A stretch of 64,000 nucleotides of DNA from Undaria pinnatifida (taxonomy: Eukaryota > Sar > Phaeophyceae > Laminariales > Alariaceae), in assembly GCA_012845835.1 (NCBI GenBank), contig JABAKD010000017.1, positions 6,831,461 to 6,895,460 on the forward strand, in the 5' to 3' direction. Positions 52,787 through 62,244 of this stretch are shown here, piece after piece (position 1 is the first letter of the stretch; every line of letters begins with the position of its first letter). Made by a program: the position numbers and the translations under genes. Under the pieces are notes generated by a model that saw only the letters and a program-made list of their open reading frames with translations, was not told the origin of the DNA and searched no databases.

Positions 52787-53035
52787 GACTGATTCTACGA
52801 TACCCCCCCAAAAAAATCAGCGATTTCTTTGACGAACGTTTCATGGATGGTCGGCACAAGGAAGGATACAATTGAAAACAGGGTGTCCATGTACTTTCAT
52901 TGTGTGCAAATGCCTATCGATCGATGACGTCGGCGTGTCGAGGGACACCGTACTTGAGGAGATACGATCGGGAACTGGTTTTGAAACGGGCGCGTTCGTT
53001 GAAGAATAGTTGGGGGGTCTACCGTAGAACGAGTC
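52787..53035 (+). mobile_element. Family B MITE
   Basis: From GACTGATTCTACGATAC to CTACCGTAGAACGAGTC; flanks TATT and TACT (one mismatch). The interior boxes are complete. Confidence 0.87.
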
Positions 53036-53065
53036 TACTACTAGTAGCATTTCCAGCGAGCTGCT

Positions 53066-53363
53066 CACCAAGGTCGCGGTAGGGGGATCGCTTTTAGGGC
53101 CTCTGTTTGCGGTAGCCCGGCGGAGTTACTCGCACGAGTGCCCCCCCTGTTCCTGTGCGGCCTTAAATTGTTCGTATTATGTTTGTTTTGCGATATTATG
53201 AAACCTCAATGGAAAGGTGTGCCGCTCTGCGTTAATCGGAAATCGTCTTTTCATAGTATTTTTTTCAGTGCGGTGTGGCATAGGGTTGGTCGTGCGAGTG
53301 GCTCAAACCCGGTAGCGAAAAAGGGAGTACCTCCTCCTCCCCGCTCGCCTACGGAAGTCTTGA
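53066..53363 (+). mobile_element. Family C MITE
   Basis: CACCAAGGTCGCGGTAGGGG, AGTTACTCGCACGAGTGCCC, TTGGTCGTGCGAGTGGCTC, and the decayed right end GCCTACGGAAGTCTTGAT. Confidence 0.8.
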
Positions 53364-53415
53364 TATTCTCTTCGTCAAAATGCGCGAACGAGTTCTACCT
53401 TCAAACAAACAAACA

Positions 53416-53672
53416 CTTCGTTCTACGGTAGCCCGCGCCCCCCAACATTTTTCTTTCAAAAAGCCGCTGGTTTTGAAACCAGCTCTCGGCCGTAGGTGCT
53501 GAAATACGGTGTGCCGCTTGCCACCCCGACGTCGTCGTTCCACAGTCTTTCGCAAAAACAAGGAAGTATTTGAGGTCGTTTTTTTCGTAGCATCTTCTTG
53601 CTCGTGTAGAGCAACCATGGAACGTTCGTTAAAGAAAATCGCCTTTTGTGTGGGGGGCTATATCGTAGAATC
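53416..53672 (-). mobile_element. Family B MITE
   Basis: ACTTCGTTCTACGGTAG, GGTTTTGAAACCAGCTC, CCACCCCGACGTCGTCG, CGTTCGTTAAAGAAAATCGC, ATATCGTAGAATCAGTA. No target duplication read. Confidence 0.85.
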
Positions 53673-53739
53673 AGTAAAATGCCGTCTCGAAATATTACCA
53701 ACCTTTTCCCGGCGTCTACCGTCTCAAGTATTCAATACG

Positions 53740-54105
53740 CCGCAACCACTGCGGTACGCAGTCATGCGCTGTCTGGGTCCAAGCAAGGGCAGAAGCCGTC
53801 CCTCACGTGGATTGTCACGTCCGCGCTCTACCGAACTCAACAGGCGTTTCGGGTGAGGTAGACTCTGATTACCGTGCTGGCCTTTCTCGAGTCAGTCTTC
53901 GAACAGCCACCACGGATGGGCGATGTTGAACTTCGTGAATCTTTTTGCAAGGCGGAAGACGGGCCATTGAAGCCCGCCATTGTCGAAGCTATTGTATGTC
54001 CACTTGATGTATCCTATCCTGTACGGCTCGAGGATCGTACGCACACCAGCAGAACAGCGCGCACGGCTCTGTCGGCGATGCTCCTTTTTCTGGCCCGGAG
54101 GAGAA
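53740..54105 (+). repeat. R segment, copy 1 (possible decayed coding sequence)
   Basis: Diverged homologue of 55310-55605. Shared blocks: GTCATGCGCTGTCTGGGTCC, ACCGTGCTGGCCTTTCTCG, GTCTTCGAACAGCCACCACGG and GCGCACGGCTCTGTCGGCGATG. A plus frame from 53874 gives FLESVFEQPPRMGDVELRES, comparable with PVFKQPRIRAAEVHEAFDEVE in the other copy. No family recognised. Confidence 0.45.
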
Positions 54106-54107
54106 GG

Positions 54108-54692
54108 GTGCTACGATATAGATCGCAATTTCTGGTCATTATTTTTGCAGAAAGACAATACTCCTTAGCCCAAAATCATCCGACACAGACAGCGTTTTTG
54201 TTTGAGCCATCCTACAGTAGGGGTGTAGCCGAACACCCCTGAGCTCTCCTCGCACGAGGAGCACAATATCTCACCCGATAATACATGACTTCGAAGGCGT
54301 TCGTTCGCACATAACCCGATCAAGCTTGTATGCCTTAGTCCTAAACCCATAGTATACACTCGCGGAACTACTTGACATATGACTAACCGGTAGTTCCTTA
54401 CTTGAGGACCTCAATCGGACAGAAATAGTATAAGTTCATCTAACAACTGCAACCCCTACCGTGATACGACTCGTGCCTCACTCGAGCACCTCAATCAGAC
54501 AGGTACATTATTATTTAATCCAACAACTACAACCTCAATCACGGGATGATTCTTTTGTACCCTAGGCATGGCATGGGACTGATTGTTCATCGGGGAGCAC
54601 TTCATTGTTTCTCAAAGACGGTTTTTGGATCAGGCACAGGGCTCTTCCAGTGAAGAGGCACAGTCAAAAGTTGATGCCCCCATACTGCACCG
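54108..54692 (+). mobile_element. Family A MITE interrupted by an E element
   Basis: GTGCTACGATATAGATCGC, CTTAGCCCAAAATCATCCG, then E, then TTGTACCCTAGGCATGGC, TTGTTCATCGGGGAGCAC and a decayed right end TACTGCACCGCGCGTC. Confidence 0.78.
54204..54552 (+). mobile_element. Family E MITE inside A, with duplicated right end
   Basis: Starts GAGCCATCCTACAGTAGGGG and ends TCACGGGATGATTC; flanks GTTT and TTTT. The right-hand 80-95 bp (CCTCAATC.GACAG ... right TIR) is present twice in tandem, with the first terminus at about 54468. Confidence 0.8.
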
Positions 54693-54956
54693 CGCGTCAG
54701 AGCAGCACACCCAACTACATTTTCCAACGTCTCATCCCGGTGGAGCTGGATGGTACATACGAAGATCGGAATAACCTCCGACAGGCACTCGCCTCGTGAT
54801 GGCATCGTCGGATGGCGATCTTGAACAGGGTTTGAGCCACGTGGGCGTGAATGCCACGTATATAGAGCAAATAGACTGGTTCGTGACCTTCAGGTACCCA
54901 TTCGGCCGGTCCAGTGGCTTGCTTTCGGCCCGTTGCATCGAATGCCGGGCATTGTC
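54693..54956. other. Unassigned sequence
   Basis: No element or gene recognised. Confidence 0.3.
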
Positions 54957-55240
54957 GGCCAAGGTTGCGATAGGGGGTAACTATTAATTGGGTCCTATTT
55001 TCACTGTGGCTCGGGGTCACTTCCCGCGAGCGATCTCCCTGTTGGTTTGCGGTCTTACGCTTTGTTATTGTGTTGGTTGATTCTGCGATAGGAATCCGCG
55101 ATGGAACGGGAAGCTACGCGGCGCCGAAAACACCGATGGAAAAGGCATGCTTGTCGGTGTGGTACCGAGTGACTCTCGTACGAATGGCTCAAACCCCGCT
55201 GTGACAAAAGGGTACCCCCCCTACGCTAGCCTCCTTGGTC
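54957..55240 (+). mobile_element. Family C MITE
   Basis: From GGCCAAGGTTGCGATAG to ACGCTAGCCTCCTTGGTC; flanks TGTC and TGCC. Boxes GGTCACTTCCCGCGAGCGA and GTGACTCTCGTACGAATGGC. Confidence 0.84.
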
Positions 55241-55309
55241 TGCCTTTTGTTTGCGCACCAGAACGAACACGGATGCCTCCGTGATCATGGACGGGGTCCC
55301 GTATTGATA

Positions 55310-56040
55310 TTGTTCCGAACGGTCGTGCGCTGCTCAGGTCCGAGCAAGGGGAGGAGAAGGTGCACCTTTACCATCCATCATGTGGCCGGCCGGGTTCGCT
55401 CTTCACTGAGTTCAAATATTGTCGGGTGCGTGTGTACCGTGCTGGTCTTCTCGTGCCCGTCTTCAAGCAGCCACGGATCCGTGCCGCTGAAGTTCATGAG
55501 GCATTTGATGAGGTTGAGAATGGTGCCATATTGTCGCTTTACGTATGCGGCCCGGCTCGGACCGTATGCACGCAGCAGTGAGGCGCACACGGCTCTGCCG
55601 GAGATGTTCCGTATTTGCACTGTGGTCGAATGTGCAGTCGGATGTAGTAGGCCTCCCGGGGTGTATCCAATCGGACACGGACACGCGCAGCGGTGAGGCG
55701 CGCACTAATTACGCGGCGTGGTTCGTTTCCGTCCGATCAAACACGGATCGCACGCACAACGAATGAGGCGTGTACGGCTCGCTCGGCGGCGCTCGTGTGC
55801 ATCCGACCGAAACCAAATGGCATGCACAACGGTAAGGCACGCATCGTTTGCTCGGAGAGGCTATTCTTCATTTGACCCAACACGGATCGAACACACAATG
55901 CTAAGGCGGTTACACTCGCTTGGCGAAATGTTTTTTTCTCATGCGGCAGTCCATTGTTTAGTCAGTATCAGCAGGACTCCCGTGGTGTATCCGATCTAAC
56001 CGGGGTCGCACGCGCAGCAGCGCGGCGAGGTTCATATATT
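55310..56040 (+). repeat. R segment, copy 2, with a degenerate tandem tail
   Basis: 55310-55605 matches 53740-54105. From about 55555 a loose unit recurs: CGGACCGTATGCACGCAGCA...GAGGCGCACACGGCTC, CGGACACGCGCAGCGGTGAGG, CGGATCGCACGCACAACGAA and CGGATCGAACACACAATGCT. Spacing is roughly 75-130 bp. Confidence 0.55.
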
Positions 56041-56112
56041 CTCTCGTGGTTATATTCTCGTCGTTCCCTTGACAATCGTTGCTAAAGTTCCAGCGCTCCG
56101 GAGTCAGGTGTT

Positions 56113-56266
56113 CATGGCTCGGCCCGACGAACCCGGCGACTACCGGCTCTGGTGCATACACGCCACCGAGGATCATAACCTGTTGAAAATCGGTGGTTTT
56201 GTGTTCTCCGATGATATTATCATGAAGCTAGGAGTGCCTGTCAAATCCTGCACTCTGGGTGTTTAG
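56113..56266 (+). CDS. Small ORF of unknown function
   Basis: 51 residues from ATG (MARPDEPGDYRLWCIHATED) to TAG. The frame is open upstream to at least 56035. Composition is protein-like, with a KIGGFVFSDDIIMKLGVPV stretch. No domain recognised; it may be a terminal exon or a relic linked to the R segment upstream. Confidence 0.3.
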
Positions 56267-57361
56267 CACATTTGAGATCCATGGGATGAGACTTTGTAAA
56301 CAAAAAATAATAGCATTGAAATGTCCGATTTCTGGGAAATAAAACGCGCATCACTACGAGCTCCCACGGGCTGAGATGCTGGTGGCACAGTGGGTCACAA
56401 GAACGAGGGGATGCGCGAGCACTTCTGCCACTACCCAAGTCAAAGACAGAGCAAGAAGAGCTGTCGATTCCTGGGTGGCTATCTCACCTTCTTGGCCAAA
56501 CCTTATAGGGTTCAGCCGAAGAAGGCCGACAAGTCTATAGTGTTGACTAAACGGGAGGGGCGAGGTTAACACAAAGTCTGCGTTCTGCAGATTAGATGGA
56601 CGAAAACTGGTGCACAAACGAAAGTGTATTGAGCTTAAGCTTTTTTTACCCGGATCTCCAGAAGGATCTGAAAAAAAAAAAAAACCTGCTCTGCTGCTCC
56701 TTTTACACTACATTCGGTGTTATATCTGCATCGCACCGCAAAATAAACGCCACATGCGACAACTACCAAGATACTGTACGTAGTAGGCCAAACGTACGCA
56801 TGTTAGAGTCATGACGATGCTTGGTGGAATTTGTCGTGCCAGAGGTGGGTGTCGTCTTCTTCCATGCTTAAAGCAACCAAAATCTAACCCCTGTACGACA
56901 ACGAAGTTAGTCACTTGTCATCATCCTCTCATAGACTACGCAATGGACATCTAATCTACCTTTGACAGGTAGGTGGTGGACCTCTCGAGGATCCTACTTT
57001 CTACATGTATGAACCCTTTTGTACCGCCTTACTTAGCAGCTTGATGTGCTACTTACGCGGCTTAATACAGCCGTTGCTTAGTAGTAAGTATGGCATGGAC
57101 GACGAAACTGTGCTGCTATGTTACCTAGTAACGACTGGAGAACTACTCTGCTATGGATTAATATTTCCCAGACAGCACTTCGTGTTTTGCACGGTTTCCA
57201 CGGATTTAACTTTTTTTGACGCAATACAGCGCTTAGGTAGTCTGCAAATAAATAAATGCCGATGTTGAGTGTTACGAAATAAAAAGAACGTAGCTTTGGA
57301 CGTGCATTGTTTTCATATTGCATACCAGGTACTTTCAATTAATTTTGTGTCTTTTGGCTAT
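56267..57361. other. Unassigned sequence before the LTR element
   Basis: No known family. Plus frame 57005-57268 (87 codons, Leu- and Cys-rich) and minus frame 56354-56617 have no recognised domain. Confidence 0.3.
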
Positions 57362-57629
57362 TGTACCGACTCGCGCGACCGCGGGCCCGGTGGTATTAGA
57401 TCCGAGGAATTCCCCTTGTAGGCTCCGAGTGCGTTTGTCCACAATGCAATAGTTCGTTCGTCATCACACGGGAAAGTGACATGCCATCGGCCATGGACCT
57501 TCCCTTTCGTATATCAAGATATCAAGAACTCAAAAGAAACGTCAATAAAGACGATTGAACTCCCTGGCGAAATGTATCCAACCATTTTATGCCAGGTAAA
57601 ATGCCTAATGATACGACCACAGCGGTACA
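57362..57629 (-). repeat. 3' LTR of the minus-strand retrotransposon
   Basis: 268 bp. Shares with the other LTR the blocks ACCGACTCGCGCGACCGC, CCCGGTGGTAT, GTGACATGCCATCG and CCATGGACCTTCCC. Identity is clearly below 100 percent (substitutions and indels throughout), so insertion is not recent. Adjacent interior on the minus strand is the purine-rich TTTTGGAGGGTGC, a plausible polypurine tract. Confidence 0.82.
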
Positions 57630-58124
57630 GCACCCTCCAAAAGCCCATCTCGAGCTACCAACCACACGTTCGCCTAGACCTAATAGCTTTAATAAACATA
57701 GCTGTCCGTACGTCGGGCAATGGTCAAGTCCAACACATCTCGGTCATTTTCACCATGACCTTAAATCTACCACGTTTACTGACCGTAAACAACGATTGTT
57801 CAGCAGCCGCGTCATCACCAATGCATCTTAAAGCAAACCACGCACCACGCGTCACACCTCCGATTGCGCATGCAACTTGCCGAAAACCCAGACCACATAA
57901 CGAATGTGTATTCCAGCACAGTAGCCACCCCGGTAAAACGGAAGAATCAACCCCAGACATGCTCTGTCCACGCACAGCCTTGGCGATGAACCACCAGCTG
58001 TAGCTGCGTCAGGTGCCATCAGCGCCCTGCGCAGAAATTCCAAGTATGAAAAAAAAAACTTGGAATTCAATCTTTCGATAAAACCGAAATCAGTAAATTC
58101 AAAATTCGGTATCCCCCCCAAACT

Positions 58125-58335
58125 ACACGATATGACCGAACACGCGTCCATACGGCTGTACGAGTCCCCGCTTCTGGTCCATCTTCAGCCGCAGTGCCTT
58201 GAGCTCTTTTCGCAGCACGGCCGTCGCGCCATCAAACACGCGCGACACCGGCTCCCAGGTGCTCTACGCCTCCTCCGGCCCGTCCCAGGCCACCTTGACG
58301 ACAAAATCGTCGTCACTAATGAGCGGCAGTCGGGG
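58125..58335 (-). pseudogene. Chromodomain-like C-terminal segment of a retrotransposon polyprotein
   Basis: The minus-strand frame reads DDDFVVKVAWDGPEEA, stop, STWEPVSRVFDGATAVLRKE. V.V.W.G..E..STWEP followed by a helix is the signature of chromodomains found at the C-terminus of LTR-retrotransposon integrases. An in-frame TAG sits directly before STWEP. Sequence just upstream does not show integrase motifs, consistent with an internal deletion of pol. Confidence 0.6.
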
Positions 58336-58589
58336 CACGACCCTGCGGCACCCCACCGCAGGCGATTACGTTCAGGTGTGGGGGCTTCGCCCGCACAACC
58401 CTCGCCCCTGAATGAAACCGGACGGCCCCAGGCTTCTTGCGTGCAGGTGGGTCACCCGGCAACGCGCGATATAACACGTCAAGGTGGGCGCGGAAAACGG
58501 TATCGCGCAGCATCTTGGGACGGCACATTCCGTGGGGAGCCATGGTCAACAGCGTTATCGACAACCGTCTCCAACACGCCCGCACGATC

Positions 58590-59910
58590 CCGCATTTTTA
58601 ATTCGGAATCCTGCAATATCGTGAGTCGTTGAGATGGCAGCGGCAGCGCGTCCTCCGTGCGACCTCATCGTCCACGTCGCCCGCCCGGCACGAACACGGT
58701 GACAGCCATCGCTGCTCGCAGCACAGCACCATCGTTGGGCTCGCCCACAGAACGAGCTGTAAGTTCCATCCCAGCACCATCTTGACGCCTTTGTGCCTTC
58801 AGTACAGAGGCCTTGAGCTGCGCCATGACGTCCCGGTTGTCTTGCTCCGGGTATGCTGATCGGGACCGCTCGGGGACTGCTGCTGCTGTACAGGGGTCTG
58901 GCCGTGGCTCTGGCCATGGACGCTTTTCCCCGCCTTGCCCTGCTGGCTTTGGGGACACCCACTGCCTGCATCTCTGCTTGCCACATACGAAACACTATTT
59001 GATGTCGTACCGACGGCTCCGCTCTGCTTTCACACCAGCGGCCTCGGCATTCTCGCGTGAATCGTTCTCGTCAACAGCACGTCCCTTTGGCTTAGTCCTC
59101 GCAGAGCAGCCATCGACTTAGAGTCACGCCGTTTTGCTGTTTGCTGACGTTCAACATCATTGGTCTCAATTACAGCTTGGTCCCGTTGCTGCTGGGCAAT
59201 AATGTTGAACAGCGCGTCGGGGCGCGTCAGGGTCATGCGTTACGAGATCGAAACGCGTCTTTTTTTCCACCTTGCGGCGGAACCCGAGTGGCTCGATTCC
59301 CGCCGCTATTGCCTCAACCAGCGCCTTGCCATGCTTTAGCGTGTACTGCCGACCGTCGGGCCTCACCACCTCCGTGAGCCCGCTGTCAGCAAGGTATTTC
59401 CGCAAGGCACGTTTTTGCATAAACACCCTGATATCTACCGGCACGCTCGCATCCATCTTCAGCACACGGAATATCTGGCGGCGAAATCCTCATCACTCGT
59501 CTGCTGTATATCAACGCCAGCAAACCTTTTAAGCCCTTGCATCAGCTTCTCCTCGAAGAGGTCGACCCAGGGCTTGATATCGTAGAACTCGTCAGCCACC
59601 ATCAATTGGGTCGCCGAATTTACCAGCTCTCGCCTCCTCGCGAGTACCCGGTCTCCTCCATCTTGGTTTGTGATATGCATCTGTTGCTCATACTCCGAGT
59701 GGGCAACAAGAAATTCACGCAAATCTTCGAAGGTAACAACATCACCACCCAACCTAGGCGGTCTATCTCCCCCGATCGTCACCTTGATTTCCGGCTTCAG
59801 CCGGCGGCTGGCTCGGCCTCCACCTCTCGGGTTGCCCCAGCTTGCAGAATGGACTCCGTCAGAAGCGCCCTGCGCTCGTGCTCCCCTTGAGCTGCTGTAG
59901 GGTCTTCCAT
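58590..59910 (-). pseudogene. Frameshifted gag with zinc-knuckle remnant
   Basis: Starts at the ATG at 59908-59910 (MEDPTAAQGEHER). A shift near 59800 leads to a frame with DVVTFEDLREFLVAHSEYEQ, ADEFYDIKPWVDLFEEKL and GVDIQQTSDEDF. A shift near 59475 leads to IFRVLKMDASVPVDIRVFM and GKALVEAIAAGIEPLGF. A third shift near 59230 leads to a Gln-rich NIIAQQQRDQAVIETNDVE. Then come an in-frame TAG and CFVCGKQRC, a CCHC-knuckle-like motif whose His/Cys half is not intact. A capsid-like helical region, a polar linker and a knuckle is gag layout. At least three frameshifts and a stop make it inactive. Confidence 0.65.
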
Positions 59911-60022
59911 TGCGGTTGGCTGGTGTCCCACACCAGCACGCAAAGCAGTGCCTTCCGGCCTCCGAAAAGCAAATTGGTCACGTTTTTGGGCAGTAAGTAG
60001 AACTTACCCAATTCAATTGAGT

Positions 60023-60390
60023 TCTACCGACTCGCGCGACCGCAGGCCCGGTGGTATCAGCTCCGAGGACTTCCTCTCGTAGGCTCGGAGTGCGTTTGAC
60101 AATGCAATAGTAGTTCGTTTTCGTTATCACACGGGGAAGTGACATGCCATCGACCATGGACCTTCCCGTTCGTATCAAAAGATCTCAAGAGCTCATAGAT
60201 AGGAAACGCCAATAATGACAATTAATTGAACTCCCTGGAACGAAATGTGTTCAACCATTCTATGTATAAGATAAAAACGGAGTATCACACACAGCTTGCA
60301 AAGATGAGCTTCGACGAAATCTTCGATCTCACAGCTGGAGTGTATTTTCATTTTTTTTTAAATGCCCAAATATACCACCACAGCGGTACA
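60023..60390 (-). repeat. 5' LTR of the minus-strand retrotransposon, carrying an M insertion
   Basis: Matches 57362-57629 except for about 95 extra bases at roughly 60270-60362, which are an M repeat. After the insertion the LTR resumes AATGCCCAAATATACCACCA and ends CGGTACA. The left LTR reads TAAAATGCC uninterrupted at the same place. Confidence 0.82.
60271..60362 (+). repeat. M repeat, short copy inside an LTR
   Basis: Contains GAGTATCACACACAGCTTGC, AAAGATGAG with frame MSFDEIFDLTAGVYF, and a TTTTCATTTTTTTTT tail. The empty site is preserved in the other LTR, which shows that this roughly 90-bp piece moved as a unit. Confidence 0.8.
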
Positions 60391-60827
60391 CACTATATAT
60401 TATACCTAATACGCATGGTATATCGTGACTCCGGCCGTTTGCATGATCGCCTGACAACCTCTACCAGACGCAGTAGCATATGCCTAACGAAGTAAAGTCA
60501 CCCTCGCGTTCAATAGTGGTGACATCGCATGCCCATGTCACCTAGCTTGCTGTATTTGTAAGATGTATATCTGCCTCAGAATTGGAGACCTCAGAGCCCC
60601 ACATCGGCAGGGTAAAAATCATGGGCGTAATATCCTACATTTGAGACAATAATAATGTGAAAAGGAATTCCAGGCAGCATGCTAAAATTGCGGTAAACCA
60701 CACTACCAACCTATTGCGTAGGGTATTTCGCCCTTACTTACCGGCTGCATGATCGCCTCCTAACCTATGCCAAGCGAAGTATGACTAACGAAGTACGTAG
60801 CTCCAACTCGTTTCCGCCCTCCTCCTT
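60391..60827. other. Unassigned sequence with a 70-bp duplication
   Basis: GCATGATCGCCTGACAACC...GCCTAACGAAGTAA (about 60440-60497) and GCATGATCGCCTCCTAACC...GACTAACGAAGTAC (about 60747-60803) are diverged copies. No gene. Confidence 0.45.
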
Positions 60828-61094
60828 CCCCCCCCCCCCCCCCCCCCCGCCCCCCCCGTTTTATTTTCCTATTCCCCCGCCCAGTTTGTTCAAACGCCCC
60901 ACTTACAATTGAAAGCGGCCAGAGTAATAAACACTTCTACGTAATTAATAACACGTCATCATCTTTCTAGCCATCCATGACGTAGCTTTCATTCACCCCC
61001 CCCCCCCCCCCCCCTCCCCCCTCCAACGTCCCCTCCTTCCCCACCACCCGCACGATCGCATTGACCTAGCACCACGAGGATAGCAAGCCCCTAC
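60828..61094 (+). repeat. C-rich tandem unit, copy 1
   Basis: Homopolymer-like C tracts at 60828-60858 and 60996-61022 surround CAGAGTAATAAACACTTCTAC, CTAGCCATCCATG and CACCACCCGCACGATCGC. The same order recurs at 61225-61475. Confidence 0.7.
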
Positions 61095-61205
61095 ATATAT
61101 ATGTGATTAATACGCGCGATCGGAGTATCACACACAATCTTGCAAAGATGACTTTCAACCAAATATTTGATCGCACAGCTGGAGTGTATTTCAATATTAT
61201 ATGTG
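61095..61205 (+). repeat. M repeat, shortened copy
   Basis: ACGCGCGATCGGAGTATCAC, AAAGATGAC and the frame MTFNQIFDRTAGVYF, ending at the common 3' point followed by CAATATTATATG. Confidence 0.75.
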
Positions 61206-61224
61206 ACCTAAACCTCTTGAAAAC

Positions 61225-61475
61225 CCTCCCCCCCCCCCCCTTTTTTTTTCTCGCTCTCTGTTGCTCAAATGCCCCACCAAATATCGAAATCCGCCAGAGC
61301 AATAAACACTTCCACGTACTGGATATCATCTCATTATCTATCTAGAGCCATCCATGCCGCTGCTGCGATTCCCACCCAAACCCCCGCCCCCAACGCCCCC
61401 TACTTCCCCACCACCCGCACCATCTCCTAGACCTGGCACCACGCGTGTAGCAAACCCCTACATCTATGCGAGACC
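61225..61475 (+). repeat. C-rich tandem unit, copy 2
   Basis: Diverged duplicate of 60828-61094: CAGAGCAATAAACAC, GAGCCATCCATG, CCACCACCCGCACCAT and AGCAAACCCCTACAT. The first copy is separated from it by an M insertion. Confidence 0.7.
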
Positions 61476-61727
61476 TAAAGCCCTTTCGCCCCCCCAACCT
61501 CCCCCCCGCTCCCCCGCCCCCCACCCCCCCCACCCCCCCACCCCCTCCAATACTCCGCCCTGTACTCACTGTTTGTACTTACAGTATATATATACATGAT
61601 AAGCTGGTGCACTATTGCCAAAACCGTCAGATTTATCCCCTTAGAGGATTTATAGTTTCCACGCGCGCACAAATTGAGCTGCCCTACCCGCCCCCCCCCG
61701 CTCCACCCCCCCCCACCCCCGCTGCCT
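61476..61727 (+). repeat. C-rich tract and partial M 5' segment
   Basis: Long C runs at 61488-61560 and 61690-61720. Between them 61575-61690 resembles the 5' half of M (CATGATAAGCTGGTGCACTA, CGTCAGATTTATCCCC, TTATAGTTTCCACGCGCGCA) but lacks its 3' half. Proline-rich frames here are a base-composition effect. Confidence 0.65.
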
Positions 61728-62075
61728 TTTTTTGATCAAAACCAGGCCCCCACGTCCTTAAAAACTCCGCCCTCCACTCACCGGTTATTCGACTTCTTAC
61801 ATGATTCACTTGATAAACTGATGCATTTCCTTCCACAGCTGGCAGATTTTGTCCCCCTCAGAAACGGGTGTTATAGTTTCCGCGCACAGGCTGACTAATA
61901 TCACCCTGTTGACCCTGATAGCTACACTGTAGTTGCAAGGGGAGTCGCCGACCTACATCCTTAATGAGGACACACAACCCGTAATACGCGCGATCGGAGT
62001 ATCACACACAGCTTGCAAAGAAAGATGAGTTTCGACAAAATATTCGATTTCACAGCCGGAATGTTTTTTTTTTCA
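61728..62075 (+). repeat. M repeat, long copy
   Basis: Plus-strand counterpart of 1780-2120, about 350 bp from the TGATCAAAACCAGGCCCCCA head to the frame MSFDKIFDFTAGMFF and a T-rich tail. A 4-bp AAGA duplication precedes the ATG. Together with the copy at 1780 it makes an inverted pair near the two ends of the window. Confidence 0.75.
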
Positions 62076-62244
62076 TAATATTATTTTGCTTGGACTGGTA
62101 TTTTTCGATAGGCGTTTTTTTCGCTGGACATCACATATGATAAACTTTCAAGTTAATGTAAAAATACCGAAAACAGGGAAAAAAACGTTTGTTGCCAATT
62201 TATTTCCCGACGAAGGTTTTATTCTTTCAATTGGTAATCCCTGC

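Larger units (their letters stand above)
57362..60390 (-). mobile_element. LTR retrotransposon, minus strand, largely without pol
   Basis: Two direct repeats bound it: 57362-57629 and 60023-60390, the latter lengthened by an M insertion. The left repeat begins TGTACCG and both end CGGTACA, giving inverted 5'-TG...CA-3' termini. CTAT immediately precedes the left repeat and lies two bases after the right one, a possible target duplication. The 2.4-kb interior encodes, on the minus strand, a frameshifted gag, a zinc-knuckle-like CFVCGKQRC and a C-terminal chromodomain-like segment. No protease, reverse transcriptase, RNase H or integrase core is found, so it could only move with help. Confidence 0.8.

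Noticed and set aside
57476-58003. Plus-strand ORF of 175 codons
   Set aside because: It begins inside the left LTR and runs antisense through the interior of the minus-strand retrotransposon; no motif was recognised.
58060-58632. Plus-strand ORF of 190 codons
   Set aside because: It is antisense to the chromodomain-like segment of the retrotransposon, which gives the meaningful reading on the other strand.
60046-60062. GGTGGTATCAGCTCC as a tRNA-Met primer-binding site for a plus-strand element
   Set aside because: It lies inside both LTRs rather than next to one, and the coding strand of the element is minus.
61354-61735. Proline-rich ORFs
   Set aside because: They are produced by C homopolymer tracts; no stop codons can form in such sequence.
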